Below are positions 25,291 through 34,315 of a stretch of DNA of 64,000 nt, one piece after another. This DNA is from Acrocarpospora pleiomorpha (GTDB lineage Bacteria > Actinomycetota > Actinomycetes > Streptosporangiales > Streptosporangiaceae): positions 186,001 to 250,000 of the forward strand of contig NZ_BLAF01000010.1 of the NCBI RefSeq assembly GCF_009687885.1, in the 5' to 3' direction. A model generated the notes under the pieces. That model was not told where the DNA came from and made no database searches. It saw nothing but the letters and a program-made list of their open reading frames with translations. The stretch's first letter is position 1, and each line of letters begins with the position of its first letter. The position numbers and the translations under genes were made by a program.

Positions 25291-28200
25291 GTGAATACGC
25301 GAAGAACGACTGGCCGGGTGGCCTTGATCATGTCCGTCGTGGTGGCTCTGTTACTGGGCCTGACGCCCCCGGCGACAGCGGCGGCGGGGCCGCGGTTCGC
25401 CGTGCCGAGTGGCTCCCTCGGGAATTTCTCCGTGGTCGTGGCGGCGGAGTCCGTAACCCTGGAGCTGGACGCGTCCGGCTTCGACCGGGACCAGATGCGC
25501 GAGTTTCTCCAAGAGACGCAGAGCCGTAACCCGCGCCTCAGCGACACCATTCGCGAGGACTTCGAGGAGCATACGAACGGAATGCCGGGGGGCGGCGAGG
25601 ACCCCAGCGAATGGCCCGACTTCGACGGGCAACTGTCGATCACGGATACCGGCATCGCGCTGCGCGTCGACTCCGATCAGCCGCTCACGAACGCCTCGTT
25701 CTGGGCCAACATTCTGGCCGCGGCCGCGGGCGTGCTGACCGGGCTGGTGCTGCGGTCCATCTGCATCGGCTTCGCCCCCGAGGCGGCCGTGATGTGTGTC
25801 GTCATCGGCAACTTCTTCGGCGGCATGACGCGGGGGATCATCATCCAGGCCATCGACGGCACCCTCAAGGACGGCAAGGCGTGGGCCGAGACGCTCGCCC
25901 AGTCGCTCCTCCTGGCCGCAGGGGGGGCCGCCTGGGAGGGCGGCGTCAGCCGCTGGTCCAAGGAGGTGCTGCCCGGTCACATCGACCGACTGGGGCAGGC
26001 GCTCGTCCGGCTGGGTGACCGGCTGTCCGCCGGGTGGGCGACCTTCAAGGAGGGCTGCGCGGCCGCGGGCGAGTTCCTCCGGGAGGTCGGCAGGAACCTC
26101 GCCGACGCGGTCTCCCGGGTCAGGGTTCGGAGCGCGCTGCGGGTGATGCCGGCGGGTGACTCGATCACCTACGGCGTGGGGAGCTCGTCAGGCAACGGGT
26201 ATCGGGCGATGCTCTGGGACAGGCTGCGCGAGATCAGTTCCGGCCTGGACTTCGTGGGCTCGAACAGCTCGGGCAGCATGATGGACGACGACCACAACGG
26301 GTATCCGGGCCGGGAGATCGACACGATCGCCGGACCCGCGAGCCGCGACGCTTCCACCATGCGCCCGAACGTCGTGACGCTCATGGCGGGGACGAACGAC
26401 ATTCAGCGCGACGTGGACGTGGCGAACGCCCCCGCGCGCCTGGGCCGCCTGATCGATCAGGTGCTCGACGGCTCGCCGGAGGTGGCGATCGCCGTGGCGA
26501 CGCTGGTGCCGGTGGTGGGCGACCCGCCGGCGCAGGCCCGGCGCAACGCGTTCAACACGGAGGTCCGCGCGCTGGTCGAGACGTACCAAGATCAGGGGAA
26601 GAAGGTCATGCTCGCGGAGATGGGGCCCATGACCGCCGACATGATGTTCGACCGGCTGCACCCCAACGACAGCGGGTACGCCTTCATAGCCCAGGAGTTC
26701 GCGGAGACGACGGACGCCATGATATCCCGCGGCTGGGTAGAGGAGCCGCAGGGCGGGGTCACCGATCCGAACGTCGGCGGCGGCGACGACGGTTCCTGCC
26801 CGACCGTGGGCGGCGGTTGGGTCGACCGCGGCAAGATCGCCACGGGTGGGGTGGCCCGCGTCAGCGGTGCGGTGCGGTTCGCGGACATCGACGGCAACGG
26901 CCTGACCGACTACCTGCTCCTCAAGGACGACGGCGCGGTCGACGCGTGGACCAAGATCACCGGCGGCTGGGACCGCAAGGGCCAGATCGCCCCGGGTACG
27001 GGCAATCCCGGGTCGAAGGTACGCTTCGCCGACATCGACGGCGACCACGACGACGACTACCTGGTCGTGCACGACAACGGCGCGGTCGACGCCTGGCGCA
27101 ACGACGGTGTCTACGTCAACGGTCCCAGCGGGTGGTACTCGCTGGGCCGGATCGCCGAGGGCACCGGTAATCCCGGGTCGAAAGTGCGCTTCGCCGACAT
27201 CGACGGCGACCTTGACGACGACTACCTGGTGATGCACGACAACGGATCGATCGACGCCTGGCGCAACAACGAGGTCGACGAGGTCGGCGGCAGTGGCTGG
27301 AAGTCACTGGGCCAGATCGCCGAGGGCACCGGTAATCCCGCGTCGAAGGTGCGCTTGGCCGACCTCGACGGCGACAAGGACGCCGACTACCTGGTCGTGC
27401 ACGACAACGGCGCGGCCGACTTCTGGCGCAACGACAACGTCGACGACGTGGGCGGCAGTGGCTGGAAGTCACGGGGCCAGATCGCCAAGGGCACCGCGTT
27501 GGGCGGCGGGTCCAAGGTGCAGTTCGCCGACGTCGACTCCGACCGGGACGCCGACTACCTCGTGATCGGCGAACGCGGCGAGGTCAGCCTCTGGCAGAAC
27601 AACGACGTCGCCGAGGTGGGCGGCAGCGGCTGGACCGAGAAGGGCCTGCACGTCCGTGACCTCAACGTCTCCGGGACGGTGCGCTTCGCGGACCTCGACG
27701 GCGACAAGGACGCCGAGTACCTCGTCGTCGGCCCGGGAGGAGTCGTCGACGCGTGGCGCAACGACAACGTCGACACGGTGGGCGGCAAGGGGTGGTACCA
27801 ACTCGGCAGGATCGCCAAGGGCGTGTCGATGTCCTCATCGGAACGGGTGGCCTTCGCCGACTTCGACGGTGACGGCGACGACGACTACCTCGTCGTGACC
27901 GGTGCCGGTGTGGTGCGGGCCTGGCGCAACGACGGCGTCGTCGCCAAGGGCGGCAGCGCCTGGAAGGAGGTGGGCACGATCGCGCACGGCACGCCGAACC
28001 CGGGCGAGGTCCAGTTCGCCGACATCGACGGTGACGGCGACGACGACTACCTCGTCGTGGCGTCGGACCACTCGGTCACCGCGTGGCGCAACGACGGCAC
28101 GAACGCCCCGGGAGGGGGCGGATGGACGTCCAAGGGCCTGATCGCCAAGCCGACGGCGAGCATCAACGAGAAGACGATGTTCGCGAACCTCACCTGCGAC

Positions 28201-28452
28201 CGCCGGGCGGACTACGTGCTCCGGGACCCCACCCAGAACAACAAGTTGACCGGCTGGACGAACCTGGATGGGTTCGCGAACCGATGGGCCGCGCCGAAGA
28301 AGGTCGCCTGGGGGGTGGCCGTCGGTTACGAGGCCGAGATCCATCTGGCCGACCTCTCCGGTGACGGCCTTGACGACTACTTGATCGTCGACCCGCGCTC
28401 GGGGGCCACGGAGGCGTGGCTGAACGCGGGCGGCAACCAGGCCGACCGGTAG
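25291..28452 (+). CDS. secreted SGNH hydrolase with FG-GAP propeller repeats, copy 1
   Basis: About 1,053 residues. A signal peptide (VALIMSVVVALLLGLTPPATA) is followed by an undescribed module of roughly 235 residues with two hydrophobic stretches (near 150-190 and 205-225), then an SGNH/GDSL esterase: GDSITYG near residue 289 (nucleophile Ser), MAGTNDI near 366 and DRLHPND near 455 (Asp/His). From about 520 there are some ten FG-GAP/VCBS units of the form FADIDGDxDDDYLV with Ca-binding aspartates; the last two are degenerate. GTG 25291 is six bases after GGAG; GTG 25285 is too close. It is convergent with a paralogue at 28812-31967. It probably deacylates an extracellular polymer; the substrate is unknown. 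Confidence 0.85.
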   Translation: MNTRRTTGRVALIMSVVVALLLGLTPPATAAAGPRFAVPSGSLGNFSVVVAAESVTLELDASGFDRDQMREFLQETQSRNPRLSDTIREDFEEHTNGMPGGGEDPSEWPDFDGQLSITDTGIALRVDSDQPLTNASFWANILAAAAGVLTGLVLRSICIGFAPEAAVMCVVIGNFFGGMTRGIIIQAIDGTLKDGKAWAETLAQSLLLAAGGAAWEGGVSRWSKEVLPGHIDRLGQALVRLGDRLSAGWATFKEGCAAAGEFLREVGRNLADAVSRVRVRSALRVMPAGDSITYGVGSSSGNGYRAMLWDRLREISSGLDFVGSNSSGSMMDDDHNGYPGREIDTIAGPASRDASTMRPNVVTLMAGTNDIQRDVDVANAPARLGRLIDQVLDGSPEVAIAVATLVPVVGDPPAQARRNAFNTEVRALVETYQDQGKKVMLAEMGPMTADMMFDRLHPNDSGYAFIAQEFAETTDAMISRGWVEEPQGGVTDPNVGGGDDGSCPTVGGGWVDRGKIATGGVARVSGAVRFADIDGNGLTDYLLLKDDGAVDAWTKITGGWDRKGQIAPGTGNPGSKVRFADIDGDHDDDYLVVHDNGAVDAWRNDGVYVNGPSGWYSLGRIAEGTGNPGSKVRFADIDGDLDDDYLVMHDNGSIDAWRNNEVDEVGGSGWKSLGQIAEGTGNPASKVRLADLDGDKDADYLVVHDNGAADFWRNDNVDDVGGSGWKSRGQIAKGTALGGGSKVQFADVDSDRDADYLVIGERGEVSLWQNNDVAEVGGSGWTEKGLHVRDLNVSGTVRFADLDGDKDAEYLVVGPGGVVDAWRNDNVDTVGGKGWYQLGRIAKGVSMSSSERVAFADFDGDGDDDYLVVTGAGVVRAWRNDGVVAKGGSAWKEVGTIAHGTPNPGEVQFADIDGDGDDDYLVVASDHSVTAWRNDGTNAPGGGGWTSKGLIAKPTASINEKTMFANLTCDRRADYVLRDPTQNNKLTGWTNLDGFANRWAAPKKVAWGVAVGYEAEIHLADLSGDGLDDYLIVDPRSGATEAWLNAGGNQADR

Positions 28453-28499
28453 CAGGCGGAGCGCCCGGTGCCGTGAAGAGGCGCGCCGGGTGAGGGAAG

Positions 28500-28549
28500 C
28501 GGCCCGAAGAAACGGACCGGTCGAAAGACCGGCACCGCGCTTCGGGCCG
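28500..28549. terminator. compound hairpin between convergent genes
   Basis: An outer 10-bp stem, CGGCCCGAAG (28500-28509) with CTTCGGGCCG (28540-28549), encloses an inner stem CCGGTC-GAAA-GACCGG (28517-28532) closed by a GNRA tetraloop. It lies 47 bp after the stop of the first SGNH gene and is likely its terminator. The symmetry would allow it to work in both directions. Confidence 0.65.
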
Positions 28550-28564
28550 ACTTTCAGCACGGCC

Positions 28565-28630
28565 CTAGGAGATCTTGCGGCGGTAGGTGACCACGGCGAA
28601 GGTCCACGCGACGACGAGGATGCGCACGCA
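28565..28630 (-). pseudogene. relic of an ABC-2 permease C-terminus
   Basis: The minus strand reads RILVVAWTFAVVTYRRKIS then TAG, the typical last helix and basic tail of ABC-2 type drug-export permeases. Nothing of the rest of the gene is present upstream. It is only about 22 codons, so this rests on pattern recognition. Confidence 0.45.
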
Positions 28631-28686
28631 GCCGCTTCGACCTCAAGACACCGCGCGAGCGATCGCTGTGACAGGCCGGCAGCTGA

Positions 28687-28715
28687 GGGCCCCGCCGCAG
28701 CCTGCGGCGGGGCCC
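28687..28715. terminator. strong GC hairpin
   Basis: GGGCCCCGCCGCA (28687-28699) pairs with TGCGGCGGGGCCC (28703-28715): a perfect 13-bp stem with a 3-nt loop. It stands between two gene relics in the convergent intergenic region and lies 97 bp past the stop of the second SGNH gene. It is probably an old or current terminator. Confidence 0.6.
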
Positions 28716-28734
28716 GATGGCCAGGACCTCCCAG

Positions 28735-28805
28735 GACCGGCAGGGGCAGCACGACCAGGGAGTTGCGGGCGGCGCCGGTGAAGACGATCGCCCGGCCGGT
28801 CCGCG
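28735..28805 (-). pseudogene. relic resembling an arsenite/bile-acid symporter helix
   Basis: The minus strand reads TGRAIVFTGAARNSLVVLPLP, similar to the conserved late helix of ACR3/bile acid:sodium symporters (family pattern A-R-N-S-L-V-V-L-P-L). There is no start, no remaining domain and only about 23 codons. Together with the permease tail at 28565 it makes this 260-bp spacer a patchwork of lost genes. Confidence 0.35.
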
Positions 28806-28811
28806 TCCGGG

Positions 28812-31800
28812 TCAGCCCTTGCGGACCTGCCCGTTGCCGTGCCAGGCCGTCACCGCACCGGTGGAGGTGGAGACCAGATAGTCGAAGCGGCGGTCACCGT
28901 TGACGTCCTCCAGGAAGACCTGACCACGGGTCGCCCCGACGCCGGTCCTGATCTCACCCTGGATGAGCCAGTTCGGGCCCCCGCTACCCCGGTTGTTCAG
29001 CCAGGCCCAGATCCGCCCTCGATCGTTGACCGACAGGTAGTCGTCGCGCCCGTCACCGTCGATGTCGGCAAAGGTGATCATCGAATCGTGAAGGCCGATG
29101 CCCGCGGCGATCTCGCCCCATTCGGTCCAGATCTTGGAGGGGAAGGCGTTGCCCCAGGCGCGTACCTGCCCCTGCGGTCCGACCATCAGGTAGTCGTCAC
29201 GGCCGTCACCGTCGATGTCGGCGAAGCGCAACCCTTCCCGCGTCCCGCCCGATACACCGGCGGCGACCTCGCCCCAGGGGGTCCAGATCTTGGAGGGGAA
29301 GTTGTTGCCCCAGGCGCGTACCCCTCCCTCCGGGCTGACGAGGAGGTAGTCGTCGCGGCCGTCACCGTTGAGGTCGGCGAACCGCAACTCCTCCCGCGTC
29401 CCGCCCGGCACACCGGCGGCGACTTCGCCCCACGGGATCCAGATCACGGAGGGGAGCTTGTTGCCCCAGGCGCGCACCCGTCCCTGCGGGTCGACCATCA
29501 GGTAGTCCGCCTTGCCGTCACCGTTGAGGTCGGCGAACCGCAACCCCTCCAGCGTCCCGTCCGATACACCGGCGGCGATCTCGCCCTGATGATCCCAGCG
29601 CTCGGCCCCGGCGAACCGCGCGCCCATCCACGCCCAGACCTGCCCGGCGGCGTTGATCGTCAGGTAGTCGGCGCCGCCGTCGCCGTCGACGTCCGCGAAC
29701 TCGACATTCTCCCGGGACGCCCCGGCACCGGCGGCGATCTCACCCTGGACCAGCCATGACCCGCCACCGGACTGGCCGATGGTGTTGAGCCAGGCCCGCA
29801 CCTTCCCCTGCGCGTTCACGACCAGGTAGTCGTCGCGGCTGTCACCGTCGATGTCGGTGAACCGCACCTCCTGAGAGGTCGCTCCGACACCCCAGGCGAC
29901 GACGCCCAATTCGGTCCAGATCTTGGAGGGGAGGGCGTTGCCCCAGGCGCGTACCTGTCCCTGCGAGTCGACCATCAGGTAGTCGTCACGGCCGTCACCG
30001 TCGATGTCGGCGAACCGCAATCCCTCCCGCGCCCCGCCCGATACACCGGCGGCGACCTCGCCCCAGGGGGTCCAGATCTTGGAGGGGAAGTTGTTGCCCC
30101 AGGCGCGTACCCGTCCCTGCGGGTCGACGAGGAGGTAGTCGTCGCGGCCGTCACCGTTGAGGTCGGCGAACCGCAACTCCTCTCGCGTCCCGCCCGGCAC
30201 ACCGGCGGCGAGCTCGCCCCAAGGGGTCCAGATCACGGAGGGGAGGGCGTTGCCCCAGGCGCGTACCCGTCCCTGCGGGTCGACGAGGAGGTAGTCGTCG
30301 CGGCCGTCACCGTTGAGGTCGGCGAACCGCAACTCCTCTCGCGTCCCGCCCGGCACACCGGCGGCGATCATGCCCCCAAATCGCTCAAATCGGTTCCAGC
30401 CGTCCATGCCAGTGACCGAAGGGCCATTCCCGGGCGTTGGGCCGCACGCTCCGGGGACGCCGTTCTTGGCGGTCAGGAAGCCGCCCCACCGCAGGGCGGT
30501 GCTGATCGTCTTGTCGAATGCCGCGGCCATCTTCCGGTAGCCGTTGGCGTTCGGATGCAGGGAGTCGGTCATGTCTCCCGGTGTGACCGCGCCCATGTCG
30601 ACCAAGTAAACGGCCCGGCCCGCGGCCTGGAAGCCGGCGACGATGCCCGGGATCGCCGCGTTGTACTGCTGGATGCGATTCATGATCGCCGGTGTCGTCG
30701 ACGGAATGAGGGTGGAGACCAGGACCGTGGTCTCCGGGCCGGCGGCGATGATCTGGCCAATGAGGCCGCGCAGCCGTTCGGGGGCGCCCGCCACATCGAT
30801 GTTGCGGGCCATGTCGTTGGTGCCGATGTGCAGCGTGACGACGTTCGGCCGGTATTCACGCATCGTGCAGGACGCGATTCCGCTGATCTGGCTGATCGTC
30901 CAGCCCTGATGCCCCTCGTTGTCCCCGTCCGCCAATTGGCCGGTCTTCTGGGCGCCGACGTAGTCGAGACTGTCGACGTCATCGGCGAGGAGAAGATCCC
31001 ACAACTGGGCCCGGTAGCTGGAGCTGTCCGGCGTCCCGTCTCCGTAGGTGATCGAGTCACCCAACGGCAGGACCCGCAGATTCACGGAGCTGGTCGCGGC
31101 GCCTTCCTCCAGCCCGTCCGCCAGGCTCTCGGTGAAGCCGTCGGCGTTCATTTCGATCGCCTCGCCGGCCTGTTCGAGGCGGGACCCGGCCGTTCTCGCC
31201 CAGCCCGTGAGGCTTCGGCCTGTATCCCTCACCCATCGGCCCACGTTCCGCATAATGCCCGGGAGCTTGGTGCGGGCCCAGACGTTGAGCCCCGATTCCC
31301 AGGCGGCTCCCATCAGGGCCGCCACCACCGCGAGCCCCACCGCCTTACCCCAGCGTCTCCAGTCCTGCTGGGCGCCGTCGGCGAAGATGTTCACCGCCTG
31401 ATAGATGAGGACGCTAAGGGCGTTGCCCACGGCCACGCAGAATGCCGCGGCGAAGACGCTGCCCGCCCCGCCGGTACCGAGACCGAAAAAGCCCTCGCAC
31501 TGAATGCGGACCGCCAGTCCCGCGAGGTAACTGGCGGCGGCCACCAGGACGTCCTGCCACCAGCTCAAACTGTTGGCCTGCACCTCGTCGGCCTCGATGG
31601 TGAGTGACAGGATGGAACCCGTCACGGCGAGAGTGCCGTCGAAGTCCCGCTCCACCGTGAACGTCCCGTCCCGGAGACGGAGCGGGTAGTGCTCGGCCTC
31701 CTGCTGGAACGTGTCGCTCAGCTGCGGATTCCGGTTGTTGAGATCCGTCACCTCGGCTCGCACCCTGGCGAGGTCGACGCCGGCGGGCAGCGGGATGGAG

Positions 31801-31967
31801 ATCGTGTAGCTGGTGGGCAGCGGGTCGTCGGCGGCCTCGGCCGTCCGCGCCAGGCTCACCACCATCGACATCATGACCAGGATCGCCACCGCGATCCTGC
31901 CCCACCCGCGAGATCGTGACGGCCGCCATCGTCCTTGCGTGCCGCCGCCATCTAATCTGACAGCCAT
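28812..31967 (-). CDS. secreted SGNH hydrolase with FG-GAP propeller repeats, copy 2
   Basis: About 1,051 residues with the same plan as the protein at 25291: a long basic signal sequence (RIAVAILVMMSMVVSLARTAEA), the shared N-terminal module, an SGNH domain (GDSITYGDGTPDS near 302, HIGTNDMARN near 378, DSLHPNANGY near 470), and about ten FG-GAP units from residue 530 to the end. The N-terminal modules share RNPQLSDTF versus RNPRLSDTI and GAAWESGLNVW versus GAAWEGGVSRW. ATG 31967 follows GGAGGAAG. The propeller contains a recent multi-unit duplication. Probably an extracellular esterase acting on a polymer; not an ordinary lipase by architecture. Confidence 0.85.
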   Translation of the reverse strand: MAVRLDGGGTQGRWRPSRSRGWGRIAVAILVMMSMVVSLARTAEAADDPLPTSYTISIPLPAGVDLARVRAEVTDLNNRNPQLSDTFQQEAEHYPLRLRDGTFTVERDFDGTLAVTGSILSLTIEADEVQANSLSWWQDVLVAAASYLAGLAVRIQCEGFFGLGTGGAGSVFAAAFCVAVGNALSVLIYQAVNIFADGAQQDWRRWGKAVGLAVVAALMGAAWESGLNVWARTKLPGIMRNVGRWVRDTGRSLTGWARTAGSRLEQAGEAIEMNADGFTESLADGLEEGAATSSVNLRVLPLGDSITYGDGTPDSSSYRAQLWDLLLADDVDSLDYVGAQKTGQLADGDNEGHQGWTISQISGIASCTMREYRPNVVTLHIGTNDMARNIDVAGAPERLRGLIGQIIAAGPETTVLVSTLIPSTTPAIMNRIQQYNAAIPGIVAGFQAAGRAVYLVDMGAVTPGDMTDSLHPNANGYRKMAAAFDKTISTALRWGGFLTAKNGVPGACGPTPGNGPSVTGMDGWNRFERFGGMIAAGVPGGTREELRFADLNGDGRDDYLLVDPQGRVRAWGNALPSVIWTPWGELAAGVPGGTREELRFADLNGDGRDDYLLVDPQGRVRAWGNNFPSKIWTPWGEVAAGVSGGAREGLRFADIDGDGRDDYLMVDSQGQVRAWGNALPSKIWTELGVVAWGVGATSQEVRFTDIDGDSRDDYLVVNAQGKVRAWLNTIGQSGGGSWLVQGEIAAGAGASRENVEFADVDGDGGADYLTINAAGQVWAWMGARFAGAERWDHQGEIAAGVSDGTLEGLRFADLNGDGKADYLMVDPQGRVRAWGNKLPSVIWIPWGEVAAGVPGGTREELRFADLNGDGRDDYLLVSPEGGVRAWGNNFPSKIWTPWGEVAAGVSGGTREGLRFADIDGDGRDDYLMVGPQGQVRAWGNAFPSKIWTEWGEIAAGIGLHDSMITFADIDGDGRDDYLSVNDRGRIWAWLNNRGSGGPNWLIQGEIRTGVGATRGQVFLEDVNGDRRFDYLVSTSTGAVTAWHGNGQVRKG
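29090..30240. repeat. higher-order duplication of FG-GAP units
   Basis: Within the second SGNH gene, a block near 29900-30240 recurs almost identically about 789 bp (263 codons) away near 29110-29450. Examples are the starts tcggtccagatcttggaggg at 29122 and 29911, and paired NNFPSKIWTPWGEVAAGV segments. The internal unit is about 50-57 codons. The pattern implies duplication of a several-blade block rather than single-unit slippage. Confidence 0.7.
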
Positions 31968-32137
31968 TCTTCCTCCACTCATGAAAACAAAGCCCGTCGA
32001 CAGAAATCGGGGGCTCTCGCATAAACCGCAAAGGAGCACCGTGTGGGCAACCCAGGCCGGGCCGACGGCCTGCTCCTTGTTTCGGCGGGTACCGCCCGGT
32101 CACGGCCAGGCTGATGTGATTACTCGATCGTGACCGC

Positions 32138-32183
32138 GGCCTCGCCGGGGCGGATGCAACCTCTGTCCACCCCCGGCGAGGCC
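32138..32183 (-). terminator. long hairpin after the ricin-like gene
   Basis: GGCCTCGCCGGGG (32138-32150) and CCCCGGCGAGGCC (32171-32183) make a perfect 13-bp stem around a 20-nt loop, 66 bp past the stop of the minus-strand ricin-like gene. It should insulate that gene from the second SGNH gene. Confidence 0.65.
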
Positions 32184-32248
32184 GGAGTCAACACACCTTC
32201 ACGCTCGCGCGACTCACCATGAGTTACGCGGGGATCCCGGACGGGTGT

Positions 32249-32824
32249 TTACCAGCCGAACTGCCAGTGCTCGTTCTGGTAGTTGCCGGTGATCTCCGAG
32301 TAGACAGCGCCGGTGACATCGGTGAACAGAGTCCACTTCCTGCTGGGATTGCCGTGCCACTGGTAGAAGACGACGTCCCTCCAGCCCGTGCCCTGCGCAT
32401 ACCACTCGGGATCGAGAGCGGAATCGGCGTTGTCGCACTCGGAGGTCGTCTTGATCCTGGAGCCCGAGTAAACGAACGCGAGACACCTCTTTGTCGCCTT
32501 GTTCTTGAGGGCGACGATGTCATATGCGGGGCCGCCGGGGCCGCTGCGCAGTTGAAGGAGCGGCTCCCAGATCTGGTGGTCGTTGGTGCCGCGGGCGCTG
32601 CACGGCAGCGTGTACACCTGCCCGGCGAAATTGCTGTCCAGGCACTGCTTGGTCAACTTGCTCCGCAGGATGCTCTCGCCGACGTACCCCGCGGCCTGGG
32701 CGGGCGCGGGCAGCGTCACACCCACGGCCAGCGCCACGGCGGCGATGATCGCGGCCGCGATCATCCTCCGGACACGGTGATGAGCCGACCGGCTCATCAC
32801 CCAGTTGATACCGCTACCAGACAT
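32249..32824 (-). CDS. small secreted ricin-B-like protein
   Basis: 191 residues: a signal peptide (MIAAAIIAAVALAVGVTLPAPAQA) and a mature domain of about 145 residues with cysteines spaced as in ricin-type lectin repeats (TKQCLDSNFAGQVYTLPCS, DHQIWEPL with a Q-x-W motif, TKRCLAFVYSG, NPSRKWTLFTD). It probably binds carbohydrate outside the cell. ATG 32824 follows GAGGGAA; the longer frame up to 32938 has no signal-like start. It lies next to an SGNH/propeller protein on the same strand, but the hairpin at 32138 separates them. Confidence 0.65.
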   Translation of the reverse strand: MSGSGINWVMSRSAHHRVRRMIAAAIIAAVALAVGVTLPAPAQAAGYVGESILRSKLTKQCLDSNFAGQVYTLPCSARGTNDHQIWEPLLQLRSGPGGPAYDIVALKNKATKRCLAFVYSGSRIKTTSECDNADSALDPEWYAQGTGWRDVVFYQWHGNPSRKWTLFTDVTGAVYSEITGNYQNEHWQFGW

Positions 32825-33777
32825 TTTCCCTCGCTGTCCGTTCAGGAAGGACACCCCCTGTGGGCGTTGCGGATTCCCTGAACGCGCATTCAAGTCGGGC
32901 TGGAGTGCCGTGTGGTGTACGGCAGATGAACGATTCATCAGCGCTAGATGACGATAAAGACGATTGATGCCGGGATTCCGCGATGAGTCGCTACTCGAGT
33001 GCTTTAAGTGATCATGTTTCCGGTAGGTTAAACGGCGTCACAAAAACGCAACAGGAATCCGCTCCTGTCAACATGAGAATGGCTCGCCGAACATGAGAAC
33101 ACCAAGCCCGCTCGTCGCTTCCGAGCGTCAAGAAACGATCGCAGTCTGCCGCGTTGTCATCACGGCGTTACCGGGCAGATTTCCCGGCGTCAATCTTTGA
33201 GATATTACAGCTTCCTTACGGCTGCCTCACCAGCGGATTCTTTCGTCAACTGGGGCACTTCACCACAGCGACGACAGGGCGAAGCCGCAATGACAACCAA
33301 CTCAGGCCAAGGCGGAAAAGAAAAGCCGCACCGGACTGGCGGCAAACTCCGCGCACCGAATCGGCGGCAACCATCGACCGATGTCACCGCGACACTGATT
33401 TCCATCACATTGGTCGGAGCGGTGGAGTCCACGCCTTGGCGACCACCTGCGACCATGCTTGGTCGACCGACATTTCGCGCGGACATTCCGTTCATATTCA
33501 GGGAGGAAACCGGCGGGCAGGCGCTCGCATCGGTGAACGATCCGACCGGTGCCCTTCCCGCGTTCTACACGGTCATTTCAGCGCGACAAGCTCATCGAGA
33601 TGTGGGGCGACGACGCCGGCCCCGCCCCGGACACCGCCGGCGTGGTGGCCGGCCTGGCCGCTCTGATCGCCGTCGAGAGCAGCCGCCACGCGAGCAGGAA
33701 TGGGCAAGGACGCGCGAGTTTTGGGGATGCTCCGCCTGCCGCAGGACTGATTGCGTAGCCCTGAGAAAGGGAGGGCG
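32825..33777. other. gene-poor stretch, no supported gene
   Basis: About 950 bp, noticeably less GC-rich than the surroundings between 32940 and 33520. Several short frames overlap (for example 33290-33781 plus) but none has a recognisable domain or a good ribosome-binding site. A 10-bp direct repeat AACATGAGAA occurs at 33070 and 33090, 20 bp apart. The molybdenum hydroxylase promoter should lie near the right end. I see nothing else. Confidence 0.5.
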
Positions 33778-34315
33778 ATGACAAACCACCACCGCAGCGT
33801 GATTTCGCTGCAGGTCAACGGCGTGCCGCACCGGTTGAGTGTCGACAACCGCAGGACGCTGCTGGACGCGTTGCGTGAGGACATCGGCCACACCGGACCC
33901 AAGAAGGGCTGCGACCACGGCCAGTGCGGCGCGTGCACCGTGCTCTGGACGGCAGGCGGGTGGTGTCCTGCCTGACGTTGGCGGTGGCCGCCGAGGGCGC
34001 CGAGATCACGACCGCCGAGGGACTGGCCGGTGACGGCGAACTGCTGCCGCTTCAGCAGGCGTTCATCAGGCTCGACGGCTTCCAGTGCGGGTACTGCACG
34101 TCCGGGCAGCTCTGCTCGGCCGTCGGGATGCTGGCCGAGCACGCGGCCGGCTGGCCGAGCGCCGTCACCGCCGACGTCTCCCCGGACGGCCCGGCGGAGT
34201 TGGACGCGACGGAGGTGCGCGAGCGGATGAGCGGCAACCTGTGCCGCTGCGGCGCGTACCCGTCGATCGTACGGGCGATCTCGACACGGCCGCCCGCGAG
34301 GAGGTGGCGCGGTGA
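33778..34315 (+). pseudogene. [2Fe-2S] subunit of a YagT-like molybdenum hydroxylase, frameshifted
   Basis: Electron-transfer subunit of a xanthine dehydrogenase-family enzyme. Both clusters are recognisable: plant-type GCDHGQCGACTVL, and C-terminal FQCGYCTSGQ with GNLCRCGAYPSIVRAI. One base is missing near 33945 (gtgctctggac where gtgctcctggac would read VLLD), moving the rest to another frame. A second base is missing near 34281, before DTAAREEVAR. Either the gene is dead or these are sequencing errors; the broken state of the next two genes favours decay. ATG 33778 has a good GGGAGGG site. Confidence 0.8.

Noticed and set aside
26870..30400. Regular short repeats considered as a CRISPR array or satellite
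   Set aside because: The period is a whole number of codons and each unit encodes an FG-GAP blade; there are no unique spacers.
33197..33781. Candidate plus-strand gene in the gene-poor stretch
   Set aside because: Overlapping frames, no recognisable domain, weak initiation signals and low-complexity ends; left as unsupported.
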